From positions 1 through 64,000 of the forward strand of contig NZ_SSXV01000028.1 in the NCBI RefSeq assembly GCF_009469595.2: DNA of 64,000 nucleotides, written 5' to 3'. Source of the DNA: Thauera sp. 2A1. GTDB lineage: Bacteria > Pseudomonadota > Gammaproteobacteria > Burkholderiales > Rhodocyclaceae. Made by a program: the position numbers and the translations under genes. Positions 32,402 through 43,014 of the stretch are shown here, piece after piece; positions within the stretch are counted from its first letter, which is position 1; each line of letters opens with the position of its first letter. The notes under the pieces are model-generated. The model ran no database searches. It was not told the DNA's origin and worked only from the letters and a program-made list of their open reading frames with translations.

Positions 32402-33637
32402 ATGACAAAGAAAGACGACAACACGCTCATGCCGCTGCCCGCGGCCCGCCGCGCCCAGCGTGTCGACATGCGCGCTGCCCGGCTCGGCGCGGTTTTGTGC
32501 GCTGCTGGGTTCCTCTCCGCATGCACCGTGATCCCGGGTACCTCGGCGTTCAACATGCGCAGCGAATCCAATGTGCAGCTGCCAGTCAAGGACGACGCCG
32601 AAGGCCAGGTGCCGGCGAACGTCAAGGTGACGAAGATCACTGCCGACCTCATCATCGAACAGGTGCGCGCGAGCGAAACGCGCTTCCGCACCAGCGCGGC
32701 AGGAGGGCGTACGGCCACCACGCAGTCTTCCGTGCCGCAGCTCGGACTCATGCATCGGGACTACCGCATCGGCCCCGGCGACATCGTCAACGTCACCGTG
32801 TGGGACCACCCCGAGCTCACCATCCCGGCGGGCTCCTTCCGTTCCGCCGAGCAGTCGGGCACCCTCGTCGCCGAGGACGGCACCATCTTCTACCCCTATG
32901 TCGGCACGCTCAAAGTCAGCGGCATGACGGTCGGTGAGATGCGCAACCTGCTCGCCAACCGCCTGTCGCGTGTCATCGAGAAGGTTCAGCTCGACGTGCG
33001 GGTCATTTCCTTCCGCAGCAAGCGCATCTACGTCGTGGGCGAGGTCGCCAAGCCCGGCCTGCAGGCCATCGACGACATCCGCATGACCATGCTCGAGGCG
33101 ATCAACCGCGCCGGTGGCGTCACCGCCGAGGCTGACCACGGCAGCGTGCTGCTCACCCGTGGCGGCGTCACCTACCGCGTGGACCTCCAGGCGCTGTACG
33201 AGAACGGCGACACCACCCAGAACATACAGCTCGAGCCGGGCGACGTCGTCAACGTTCCCGACCGCAGCGGCAACAAGATCTTCGTGCTGGGCGAGGTCTC
33301 CAAACCGGGCTCCTTCGTCATGAACAAGCGCCGCGCCACGCTGGCCGAGGCGCTGAGCGACGCCGGCTTCGTCAACCAGACCACCTCGGCGCCGGGCTGG
33401 ATCTACGTCATGCGCACCCGGGACGGCAACTCCGAGCTGTTCCATCTCAACGCCACCACACCCGACGCGCTGCTGCTCGCCGAAAGCTTCCCGCTTCAGC
33501 CGCGCGACATCGTCTATGTGGATGTAGCCGACATCGCACGCTGGAACCGCGTCATCAGCAACATCCTGCCGACCTCCACCATGCTCTACAACCTGGGCAA
33601 CACCCAGTACCCGCTGTTCGGCGGGCGGCAGCCGTAA
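32402..33637 (+). CDS. wza: Outer-membrane polysaccharide export lipoprotein, Wza-like
   Basis: A 411-residue Wza/KpsD-type export protein. A lipoprotein signal ends FLSAC (C41); if translation began at the internal Met23 (32468) the signal would have the usual length, so the start is uncertain. After the signal comes the PES domain (MHRDYRIGPGDIVNVTVWDHPELTIP...GTIFYPYVGTLKVSGMTVGEMRNLLANRL), then SLBB-type repeats (RIYVVGEVAKPGLQAIDDIRMTMLEAINRAGG; KIFVLGEVSKPGSFVMNKRRATLAEALSDAG). The C-terminal amphipathic stretch ends YNLGNTQYPLFGGRQP. It forms the outer-membrane channel for Wzy-polymerised polysaccharide. It is the first gene of the locus, with wzc 30 nt downstream. Confidence 0.9.
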   Translation: MTKKDDNTLMPLPAARRAQRVDMRAARLGAVLCAAGFLSACTVIPGTSAFNMRSESNVQLPVKDDAEGQVPANVKVTKITADLIIEQVRASETRFRTSAAGGRTATTQSSVPQLGLMHRDYRIGPGDIVNVTVWDHPELTIPAGSFRSAEQSGTLVAEDGTIFYPYVGTLKVSGMTVGEMRNLLANRLSRVIEKVQLDVRVISFRSKRIYVVGEVAKPGLQAIDDIRMTMLEAINRAGGVTAEADHGSVLLTRGGVTYRVDLQALYENGDTTQNIQLEPGDVVNVPDRSGNKIFVLGEVSKPGSFVMNKRRATLAEALSDAGFVNQTTSAPGWIYVMRTRDGNSELFHLNATTPDALLLAESFPLQPRDIVYVDVADIARWNRVISNILPTSTMLYNLGNTQYPLFGGRQP

Positions 33638-33667
33638 CGGCCCCGGTAGTCACTACAGGCATAGCCG

Positions 33668-35917
33668 ATGCATCCCATGGAACCCTTGCGAAATCCGGCC
33701 CTTCCCGGCAATCCTCCGGTCGGCGGCGGCAACCCCCGCGCAGCCCGGAACGACGACTTCATCGATCTCGGCGAGATCGTCGCCACGCTGCTCGAGAACA
33801 AATGGCTCATCCTGGCCATCACCGCTGCCGCGGTGGCCCTCGGCATTCTCGTGGCGTTCACTACCACGCCCATCTACCGCGCCGACGCGCTCCTCCAGGT
33901 GGAGGAAAAACGCAAGGGCATCGCCGGTCTGGAAGACATCCAGTCGCTCTTGGGCGACAAGACCTCCGTCACCGCCGAGCTCGAGATACTGCGTTCGCGC
34001 CTGATCCTCGGTCGCGCAGCAGAGCGGCTCAACCTGGCAGTCAGCGCCGAACCGATGCGCGCCCCGCTGATCGGCAATGTGCTGGCCCGTCGCTATTCGG
34101 GCGACACGCCCGCCGACGCCTTCCTGGGCATGAGCAGCTATGGCTGGGGCGGCGAGCGAATCCAGCTCGACAATCTGCAGGTTGCGCCGGCGCTGCTGGG
34201 TGAAACCCTGACTCTGGTTGCCAAAGAGCAGGGCGCCTACCGCCTGCTGGGGCCGGACGACGAACTGCTGCTGCAGGGCCGCGTCGGCGAGGCGGCAGCG
34301 GCCGAGGGCGTGCAGATCTTCGTGGCGGCGCTGGATGCCCGGCCCGACACGCGCTTCAGCATTCGCCGCGAGAGCGAAGAGCGCGTCCTCAAGGCCATGC
34401 TCGAGTCGCTCGACGTGCGCGAGCGGGCGAGGCTATCGGGTGTGCTCGAGGTCGGCTATGTGGACAGCGATGCCGCCCTTGCCAGCGCGATCCTGAACGA
34501 GATCCTCAACGCCTACCTGCGGCAGAACGTGGAGTTCCGCTCCGCCGAAGCCGAGAAGACGCTGATCTTCCTCGAATCGCAGTTGCCCCTGCTCAAGAGC
34601 CAGCTCGACGCCGCCGAGGCCGCCTACAACAAATACCGCCAGACGCGTGGCTCGGTGGATCTCACCATCGAGACGCAGTCGGTGCTCGGCTCCATCGTGG
34701 CGGTGGACAACGAGATCGTCGCCCTGCAGCAAAAGCGCGATGAACTTCGCCAGCGCTTCACGCCCGAGCACCCGCAAGTGGTCGCACTCGACGCCCAGCT
34801 CGGCCGGCTGCAGGCCCGCCGCGGGGCGCTCGATCGCGACGTCAGCCTGTTGCCCGACACCCAGCAGACCGCGCTGCGCCTCAAGCGCGACGTCGAGGTC
34901 TCCACGCTGCTCTACACCAACCTGCTCAACAGCGCCCAGCAACTGCGCGTTGCGCGTGCGGGCACTGTGGGCGACGTCCGTGTGATCGACGGCGCGGTGA
35001 CCGCCTCGCGTCCGGTGGCGCCGCGCAAGGCGCTCATCCTGCTGCTGAGCGGCGTGCTCGGTGTGCTCGCCAGCCTCGCGGTCGTGTGGGCAAAGCGTGC
35101 GCTTCGCGTCGTGGTCGAAGACCCGCAGGAAATCGAGAAGGAGCTCGGTATCTCCGTCTATGCCACGGTGCCGCACAGCAAGGTGGAGGGCGAAATCGCG
35201 CGGCGCGCCGCGCGCGGCGCTCCTGGCCAGGGTGAATTGCTGGCGCTGAGCCGTCCCGACGACGACGCGGTGGAAAGCCTCCGCAGCCTGCGTACCACGC
35301 TGCATTTCGCCCTGCTGGGTTCGGACCGCGGCTCGGTGCTCATCACCGGTCCGCGTCCGGGCGTAGGCAAGAGCTTCGTCAGCAAGAACCTCGGCGCCGT
35401 GCTGGCGCAGGCGGGCAAGCGGGTGGTGCTGGTGGATGCGGACCTGCGCAAGGGCCACATCCACAAGGAATTCGGCCTGCCGCGCGAGGGCGGGGTGTCC
35501 GACTTCGTCACCGGTGCGGCCGATCTGGCCGCCATCGTGCGCGCGACGCCGCAACCGGGCTTCTGCGTGGTCACCACAGGCCAGATCCCGCCCAACCCGT
35601 CAGAGCTGCTCATGCACCCGCGCTTCGAGGCGCTGCTGCATGCGCTCGGCGAGCAGTTCGACATCGTCATCGTCGATACGCCGCCGGTGCTGGCCGTTTC
35701 CGATGCAGCCATCATCGGCCGCCACGTCGGCGCCACCCTGCTGGTGGCGCGTGCCGGCACGCACCCCATCGCAGAGCTCGAACAGGCCGTCGCACGGCTG
35801 GGCCACGCCGGCGTGCAGGTGAAGGGCTTCGTGTTCAACGACATGGACATGACCCGTCAGCGCTACCGCTACGGCCAGGCGGGCTACCAATACCGCTACA
35901 CCTACGAGCGCTCCTGA
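33668..35917 (+). CDS. wzc: Polysaccharide co-polymerase and tyrosine autokinase, Wzc-like
   Basis: A 749-residue PCP-2a protein. The N-terminal Wzz domain has a first membrane helix (ENKWLILAITAAAVALGILVAF) and a long periplasmic coiled-coil segment (about 290-400). The second helix (ALILLLSGVLGVLASLAVVW) leads into a cytosolic BY-kinase: Walker A GPRPGVGKS (about 561-569), Walker A' VLVDADLRKG, Walker B DIVIVDTPP. The C-terminus is a tyrosine cluster (YRYGQAGYQYRYTYERS) for autophosphorylation. It controls chain length and export with Wza; the cognate phosphatase is probably the Wzb-like gene at 52792-53229. All kinase motifs are intact. Confidence 0.94.
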   Translation: MHPMEPLRNPALPGNPPVGGGNPRAARNDDFIDLGEIVATLLENKWLILAITAAAVALGILVAFTTTPIYRADALLQVEEKRKGIAGLEDIQSLLGDKTSVTAELEILRSRLILGRAAERLNLAVSAEPMRAPLIGNVLARRYSGDTPADAFLGMSSYGWGGERIQLDNLQVAPALLGETLTLVAKEQGAYRLLGPDDELLLQGRVGEAAAAEGVQIFVAALDARPDTRFSIRRESEERVLKAMLESLDVRERARLSGVLEVGYVDSDAALASAILNEILNAYLRQNVEFRSAEAEKTLIFLESQLPLLKSQLDAAEAAYNKYRQTRGSVDLTIETQSVLGSIVAVDNEIVALQQKRDELRQRFTPEHPQVVALDAQLGRLQARRGALDRDVSLLPDTQQTALRLKRDVEVSTLLYTNLLNSAQQLRVARAGTVGDVRVIDGAVTASRPVAPRKALILLLSGVLGVLASLAVVWAKRALRVVVEDPQEIEKELGISVYATVPHSKVEGEIARRAARGAPGQGELLALSRPDDDAVESLRSLRTTLHFALLGSDRGSVLITGPRPGVGKSFVSKNLGAVLAQAGKRVVLVDADLRKGHIHKEFGLPREGGVSDFVTGAADLAAIVRATPQPGFCVVTTGQIPPNPSELLMHPRFEALLHALGEQFDIVIVDTPPVLAVSDAAIIGRHVGATLLVARAGTHPIAELEQAVARLGHAGVQVKGFVFNDMDMTRQRYRYGQAGYQYRYTYERS

Positions 35918-35984
35918 GTCACCCCACAGGGGCGAGTCGCACAGCACTCGCCCCGCCCGGCAACTTTTCGTGAGGTCTCGCTAC

Positions 35985-37625
35985 ATGGTCAAAATCGGCA
36001 TCCTGTTGCTGAGTGCAGTAGTCTCCGGGGTAGCCATCCGGCTGGCCATGTCGGCTGCCCCCGCACTGAAGCTGGTGGACCTCCCGGGCGAGCACAAGCA
36101 GCATGAGCACAGCACGCCCTTCGTGGGCGGGATCGGGCTACTCCTGGCCGTCATGGCCTCGTTCCTGGCGCTCTTTCACCAGCAGCCGCAACTCGAAGGC
36201 TTTGCCGTTGGCCTGGCGCTGGCAGCCATCATCATGTTCGTCACCGGGCTCGCGGACGACATCTGGCGGCTCGGTTTTCGCATCCGCTTCGTCATCCAGG
36301 CCTGTGCCGCGCTGATCATGATCTTCGTCGGCGAGGTGGTGCTACTCGACCTCGGCGGTCTCCTGTTCGACGACAGCCTCCCGCTGGGCGCGCTCTCGGT
36401 GCCCTTCACCGTGTTCGCCACCATCGGCGTCATCAATGCGCTGAACATGATCGACGGCATGGACGGCATGGCCGGCTCCATCGCCTTCATGAGCCTGCTG
36501 GTGATCAGCGGCGTCGCCGTCGGCGCGGGCTCGGCCGAGCACGTCATCGTCAGCTTCGGCCTGCTCGGCGGCGTGGGCGGCTTCCTCTACTACAACCTTC
36601 GTCGCCGCGGCCAGAGTCGGGCGCGGGTCTTCCTCGGCGATAACGGCAGCATGCTGCTCGGCCTGCTGCTGGCCAGCCTGCTCATCGACATGTCGCAGGG
36701 CGAGTCGCGCATCATCGCGCCGGTTGTGGCGGTGTGGCTGCTCGCCGTGCCGCTCATGGACACCGTGGGCGTCATGCTCCGCCGCTTGTGGCTGGGCAAA
36801 TCCCCCTTCGCGCCCGACCGCTACCACCTCCACCACCTCATGCAGCAAGCCGGCTTCCGGGTGGACGACATCGTCGCCATCGTCGCCGCGCTACAGCTTG
36901 TGCTGGGCGTGGCGGGCGTGGGGGCGGAAGCGCTCGGCGCCAGCGAAGGCGCGCTGCTGCTGGTTTTCCTGGCACTGTTCGCGCTGTATTTCGCAGTCAC
37001 CGTGCGCACCTCGCGCGCGGTGGCGTACCTGCACAAGCTGCACACCGCGCTGGGGCTGCTGCCCGCCGCAAGCTGCGGACTCTACGTGGGTCAGGACGGA
37101 GCAAGCGACGCCAGCCACCTGATCGACGCCATCGCTCACGAGCTCGGCCAGGACGCCGACGTGCACGTCCGCATCTACGAGCAGACAGGCCCCGGCGGTC
37201 GCCGGCGCTATGCCCTGGTCAACATCCAGCTCGACGACGAAGGCGCTTCGTTGGAAACCATCCGGCGCTATGTCCGCATGGTGCGCCGGCGCCTGCGCGA
37301 ATATCAGCACGTGGTGGTGCGCCCACTCGTGCTGCGCGACCCGGCCAACGACCCGCGCGCTGGCGCTGTGACCGTCGACAGCGACCGTCGCCGTGCCGAC
37401 CGCCGCAACCCACGCGCCCATGTCCTGGTGGTCGAAATCGACGCCCACGTCGGCAGCGGCCGCATCACCGACCTCGACCTGGACGAAACCCATTCGCATC
37501 CGGAAGTGCCCCTGGCCGACGGCCTGCCGGCCCGGCCCCGTGCCGCAACGAGCTGCTTCGTGCGGGCCGCGTTGCAGCCAGCCTCCAGGCAAGATAAAAC
37601 CCCCCCTCAAAGAGGTAAGCAAGCA
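35985..37625 (+). CDS. WecA/MraY-family glycosyl-1-phosphate transferase, open into the next gene
   Basis: A polyprenyl-phosphate sugar-1-phosphate transferase. It has about ten membrane helices over residues 1-350, with DLPGEHKQHEHSTPFVGGIGLL, the acidic motif GLADDIWRLGFRIRF, NALNMIDGMDGMAGS, RVFLGDNGSMLLGLLLA and DRYHLHHLMQQAG, and then a soluble domain (about 360-540). ATG 35985 behind GAGGT is preferred over GTG 35970. It starts repeat-unit synthesis on undecaprenyl phosphate. No stop separates it from the dehydrogenase: the frame stays open through the linker to 38909. Codon use becomes intergenic-like just before ATG 37626, and another frame gives a natural-looking tail ending at TAA 37595-37597, so a frameshift or genuine fusion is possible. 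The end given is where the next start lies. Confidence 0.85.
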
Positions 37626-38909
<1,284 letters not shown>

Positions 38910-38963
38910 TGAGAACGTGTCTGTAAGTTCTAAAATAAGGGCAGGCAGGAGATCCAACGATTT

Positions 38964-39080
38964 ATGGAAAGCGAAACCACAAAATACCTAGCAACGGATC
39001 TCATACGTCCTCGCACCAATCAAATCAATTTGATGTTCTTTAATGCAATTCGCCAATCCGATAAGCGAGAAATTGATTGA
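38964..39080 (+). CDS. Possible 38-residue ORF coupled to wzx
   Basis: A 38-codon hydrophilic ORF (MESETTKYLATDLIRPRTNQ...) preceded by AGGAG at a long spacing. Its stop overlaps the TTG start of the flippase gene (TTGA, 39077-39080), an arrangement typical of translational coupling. It marks the switch from GC-rich to AT-rich DNA in the locus. No family is recognised; it might be only a coupling ORF. Confidence 0.3.
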   Translation: MESETTKYLATDLIRPRTNQINLMFFNAIRQSDKREID

Positions 39081-40360
39081 ATCCCCTTGGCAGAAGTAGG
39101 TTTCTCCGAAACGTATTGATGGTTGCAGGAGGAACCGCCGGGGCGCAAGTGATTATGATGGCGTTCGCGCCGCTTATCACGCGGCTGTACGGCCCAGAAT
39201 CCTATGGAGTGCAGGGTGTTTTTCTGTCAGTTTTAAATATATTGGCGACCGTTGCTGCACTCGGATATCCAACCGCAGTAGTCCTTCCCTCGGGCGATGC
39301 GGATGCTCTACGGATCGCCAAAATTACTGCTTGGTGTGGTGCGATAATTTCGCTGCTCTTTGCATTATTGCTTGTGTCCTTTAGTGGCGATCTTTTTTCA
39401 CTGGTAAAGGCGGAGGTTTTGAGTGATTTTGTTCTTTTACTGCCAATCGCAACATTCATTTCAGTTTTAAGCGCAATTCAAGCGCAGTGGCTAATAAGAA
39501 AGCGGGCATTCGCGCTTACTGCGCGTTTCGCCGTTTTTACCTCATTGATGGTAAATGGGGGTAAAGCGGCAGTTGGTTATATTTCGCCTACGGCCATGGC
39601 TCTAATTGTTGTGAACGTAATAGGCTCGGGGTTAGGTTTATTGCTAACCTACTTCGGATGTAGGAAAGGGGCAGCGTTTGATCACTCTGAGGCCGGTCCA
39701 AGTGCCGCCTCAAGCGTGAACGAACTTCTAAAGCGATACTCTGATTTTCCCTTGTATCGTATGCCGCAAAACTTGATAAATGTACTCTCTCAGAGTATGC
39801 CTTTGCTTCTGCTCTCAATCATTTTTGGCGCTGGACCGGCTGGGCAGTATTCAATTGCGTTTTCCGTGCTGGGTGTACCGTCTGCCTTGATCGGCGGTGC
39901 TGTGTTGTCGGTTTTTTATCCCCGAGTGAACGAGGCGTTGCGCGCTGGAGAAAACGCTCAACGTCTGATTGTTCGGTCTACTCTTGGGATGGCTATATCA
40001 GGTCTGGTTCCGTTTGGTTCTGTGGTCCTTCTTGGCCCCTACCTCTTTGAACTTGTCTTCGGATCCGATTGGCGTGTCGCAGGTCTTTTTGCGCAGTGGC
40101 TGGCTGTTTTGGTTTTCTTTCAGTATATAAATAGGCCGGCCATCGCAGCGATCCCAGTTTTGGGTATTCAAAAGCAGTTTCTGTTTTATGAAATCGCTAG
40201 TGCTGCAGCGAAGGCGATTGCTCTCATCGTAGGTTTCTATCTCTATAGAAACCCGCTGATCGCCATTGCATTTTTCGCTGTCGCCGGTGCTTTAGCTTAC
40301 ATTTGGCTCATCGTTTGGGTTGTTCGAAGTAGCGGTTTAAATGCTATGCGTCGAGATTAG
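39077..40360 (+). CDS. wzx: Wzx-type lipid-linked oligosaccharide flippase
   Basis: A 427-residue MATE/MOP-superfamily protein with about 12 transmembrane helices. The N-terminus (NPLGRSRFLRNVLMVAGGTAGAQ) and LITRLYGPESYGVQGVFLSVLNILATVAALGYPTAVVLP match the polysaccharide_synt/Wzx pattern, which supports the TTG start at 39077 over the later ATG 39119. It flips undecaprenyl-linked repeat units to the periplasm for Wzy. Base composition is clearly lower in GC than wza-wzc-tviB, as usual for exchanged antigen-specific genes. Basic residues are concentrated in the cytosolic loops. Confidence 0.87.
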   Translation: MNPLGRSRFLRNVLMVAGGTAGAQVIMMAFAPLITRLYGPESYGVQGVFLSVLNILATVAALGYPTAVVLPSGDADALRIAKITAWCGAIISLLFALLLVSFSGDLFSLVKAEVLSDFVLLLPIATFISVLSAIQAQWLIRKRAFALTARFAVFTSLMVNGGKAAVGYISPTAMALIVVNVIGSGLGLLLTYFGCRKGAAFDHSEAGPSAASSVNELLKRYSDFPLYRMPQNLINVLSQSMPLLLLSIIFGAGPAGQYSIAFSVLGVPSALIGGAVLSVFYPRVNEALRAGENAQRLIVRSTLGMAISGLVPFGSVVLLGPYLFELVFGSDWRVAGLFAQWLAVLVFFQYINRPAIAAIPVLGIQKQFLFYEIASAAAKAIALIVGFYLYRNPLIAIAFFAVAGALAYIWLIVWVVRSSGLNAMRRD

Positions 40361-40664
40361 TTCCTGTTATATGTTTAAAGCTGCATTGACGGATGTGCGT
40401 AGTTCTCGATTGAAGGCGTGTTCTATGGCTTTAGAGGATGGGCTGAATGGTCGTCTTAGTGGGTTTTGGAACAATCGGCACATTTATGGGGCCATGTCGC
40501 TGATAGGATGCTGCGAGAGATCGCGAAAATGCTGTTGAGAGATCCTAAGTCGCTGGTTCATTTGTCCATGGGGCAGAGGGCCTTGGTTATTTGACGTCTC
40601 GCATGCCTTTTGATTCTTTGTTTTTATCTCTGTTAGATATCTGTAACGCGAGTTTGGGGCTTGA
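40361..40664 (+). pseudogene. Possible decayed coding remnant between wzx and wzy
   Basis: No intact gene. One frame gives KAALTDVRSSRLKACSMALEDGLNGRLSGFWNN, reminiscent of glycosyltransferase C-termini ('GLxGRxG'). A second frame then gives a protein-like tail, EQSAHLWGHVADRMLREIAK followed by MLLRDPKSLVHL, ending at TGA near 40594. A frameshifted remnant of a transferase would explain this, but it may be chance. Confidence 0.3.
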
Positions 40665-41924
40665 ATGTTTGCTGAAATACCGCTCCTCCTGTTCCTGTGC
40701 TTCGGGGTATATGCCTCTTTATCGGCTGAAGGGCGAGGTATTTTTCATATTGATCGCAATCCGCTCTCTATTGTCATTTGGATTTATGTGTTCAGTGGAT
40801 TCTGTGGGCTATTCTTAGATCAAAGTGACCTTCCTACATTCCATTTTAAAGCATATAGCTTCGTTCATGCGGTCATTTATGCTGTACTTGTGGTTCTATG
40901 CTTGCTGCCAATACTGAATCTGCGGCGTTATCGTTTTGATTCTTTCGATTTCAGAATGACGTCATTAATTCACGGCGTATTCCTTGTTGCATCGGTTTCT
41001 GCTTGGTTTGCCGCTATTTATCAAGCACCGTATGCAGTTATCTCTTTTGTGACTGGCGCGTACTCAATTAGAAAGGATCTCAATGTCGAGGGGTTGAGTG
41101 TTCTTCCTGAGGGCTATCTCACGACTTTAGCGGTTGGGATTTCTAGTTTTCATATCGTCTACATGATTATGTTCTATCTCGCAGTGATCAAGAGAATGGG
41201 TCTTTTTGTACGAGCGTCGACTTTTCTCGGTAGCACCTTGTACGTAATTTCGAGCATGACCTTTGCGGCACGGGACGGCGTGGTGTTCTTCTTGTTCGGG
41301 ATGCTTTTTTTCTACGGCGTCTTCAGGGAAGAGCTTGGCGAAGCCCAGCGGAGAATGATTGTTCGACTTGCAGTCACGCTGTCTTTCGCCGCCGTAGCTG
41401 TTTTGGGTACGTTCACGGCGCAGCGGTTTACTGGGTTGGAGCGTGAGACAGACCTCGTCGGTGGGACAGTGAGTTACATTGGGCAGCAGGTATATGTGTT
41501 TTCAGAAACGATGGTCGCTCAAGAGCGCTTCTATGGGCTCAGTTTAAGATTTCCATTTTTTCAGAAGCTTCTTTTTGGGGAAGTTGAGGATGTCGTTAGA
41601 ACAAGTCCCTATGAATGGTCTTTCGGTACGTTTCTAAAGGATTTTTACTCAGTGTCAGGTTGGTCCTCATTGTTGAGTTTTACTCTCACCTTTTCAGGAT
41701 TTTTCTGCTGGGTCTTGTGGTTTGGAAAGAGATTTCATCCGGTAACTTACCTACTCATGGTGGCATTTTATTTCCAGTTTATGATGTCGGGCGTTTTTTA
41801 TTACCGTCTTGGCACTTACTCAGGGAATCAATATACGCTTATTTACTGGTTTCTTGTTTTGCTGTCTTGTTATGTTTTTTCAGGCAGAGTTTCTTCTGCA
41901 GTAAGAGGCGAGATTTCCCGCTAG
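40665..41924 (+). CDS. wzy: Wzy-type O-antigen/EPS polymerase
   Basis: A 419-residue membrane protein with about 11-12 hydrophobic helices, including a large periplasmic loop in the second half (about 250-310, ERETDLVGGTVSYIGQQVYVFSE...). Wzy polymerases are poorly conserved; the call rests on topology, size, and position between the flippase and glycosyltransferases. It would join repeat units in the periplasm with Wzc setting length. Base composition is AT-rich relative to the flanks. The start at ATG 40665 (MFAEIPLLLFLCFGVYASLSAEG) is the first in frame; a clear Shine-Dalgarno is not seen. Confidence 0.75.
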   Translation: MFAEIPLLLFLCFGVYASLSAEGRGIFHIDRNPLSIVIWIYVFSGFCGLFLDQSDLPTFHFKAYSFVHAVIYAVLVVLCLLPILNLRRYRFDSFDFRMTSLIHGVFLVASVSAWFAAIYQAPYAVISFVTGAYSIRKDLNVEGLSVLPEGYLTTLAVGISSFHIVYMIMFYLAVIKRMGLFVRASTFLGSTLYVISSMTFAARDGVVFFLFGMLFFYGVFREELGEAQRRMIVRLAVTLSFAAVAVLGTFTAQRFTGLERETDLVGGTVSYIGQQVYVFSETMVAQERFYGLSLRFPFFQKLLFGEVEDVVRTSPYEWSFGTFLKDFYSVSGWSSLLSFTLTFSGFFCWVLWFGKRFHPVTYLLMVAFYFQFMMSGVFYYRLGTYSGNQYTLIYWFLVLLSCYVFSGRVSSAVRGEISR

Positions 41925-43014
41925 CTTCATTTTCGTTAATGAATTTCTCGCATGATTCGGATCCCTGGCGGAAGAATTAAGCTGAAAGCTATGGGACGTT
42001 TTTACGACAATAATTCGTGCAGTGTGATCATGATTACGCGTGGTCGCGGCTTGGTGAAGTGTCCGCCTTGCAAGCAGGGCACGTTTGATTGAGAAAAGGT
42101 CTCGGTTGAACAACTCGCGCCGTTACTGTTTTGAGGGGTGGCTAAGGTTGCGATGCCACGGGTAAAGTTGAACGCTGGACCATTGTCCAGCAGGCGAAAA
42201 ATTTATCCGTGACGCTGAGTCGATCCAGCCAAACGCTAGTTAGATTCCACATAAATTTAGTCATTGCGTAGTTATGTTCCCAGTCAGACAGTTTAGCGGC
42301 ATCGAATTGCTCGATCTTGGAGTCGTGGCTAGAGTTGTACGCACGGGTAGCCGCTGAGCAGTAGCCAACGCAGGTGCTGGCTTAACTCAAGGCGTCACTC
42401 TCGCGAGTCTGCGCGCGATGCGAAATGATAGTTATGCGTGCCAAGATTGAGGACGTACGAGATGTACTTGAGCGACGAGATGTGCAGTCGGTAGGGTTCG
42501 AACCGGGCTTCCTGCTACTCGATGTCGAGTATGGCTGGTGGTCAATTGCTCGCCGGCAGGCATCGATTGACATCTATGATCTCAGGGGCCACGAGGTAGT
42601 GCCTAGCTCTTTGCACGCGCTATTGAAAGTGCTGGGCCAATGGTTTCGCAAGAAGCCTGATTCATGCACCGCGGCGGAAGATGCTCGTGGTCATCGGCAG
42701 ACTTTTGATTTTTTTCTAATCAGGTCCGAGAGTGGAACATCGAAAATGCTGAGGGTAGATGCCACCATCCGCGGCGAGCGGGGCTGAGCTTAACCCGACG
42801 AGTTCGTGAGCTTGAATCCGGAGATGGCTATATCTGTTCTGCGCCGGTTGGTATCGCCGGCGCTGAACTACTAGGAGTGCCTACAAAGGCATCGACCGCA
42901 ATGCTGCGATGCCCGATAGCATGTGCTCTTATTAAAGGTCTGAGCGAGCCCTGAGTTCGGTAAATGGATGTGCAATACAATTGCACGGCGTGTGTATGTA
43001 TCTAGATTGCGGCA
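41925..43014. other. 1.1-kb region without a confident gene
   Basis: Between wzy and a glycosyltransferase, all frames are broken except one 120-codon ORF (42425-42787). A 7-bp hairpin GCTGGAC-CATT-GTCCAGC and an unclaimed frame (GDGYICSAPVGIAGAELLGV...) near 42824-42953 hint at decayed coding DNA. No transposase motif or paired terminal repeats were seen. A perfect inverted repeat GTGCAAT-ACA-ATTGCAC (42970-42986) lies 28 nt before the next gene and may be an operator. Confidence 0.5.
42425..42787 (+). CDS. Hypothetical 120-residue protein
   Basis: An ORF of 120 codons in otherwise broken DNA (MIVMRAKIEDVRDVLERRDVQSVGFEPGF...), with an alternative start at Met4. It contains a plausible amphipathic segment (LHALLKVLGQWFRKKPD) and no signal or membrane helix. 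I do not recognise it. Its codon use and isolation make a decayed gene or chance ORF as likely as a real one. Confidence 0.3.
   Translation: MIVMRAKIEDVRDVLERRDVQSVGFEPGFLLLDVEYGWWSIARRQASIDIYDLRGHEVVPSSLHALLKVLGQWFRKKPDSCTAAEDARGHRQTFDFFLIRSESGTSKMLRVDATIRGERG

Noticed and set aside
41925..43014. Insertion sequence in the broken region
   Set aside because: No transposase motif, paired terminal repeats or target duplication could be found by eye.
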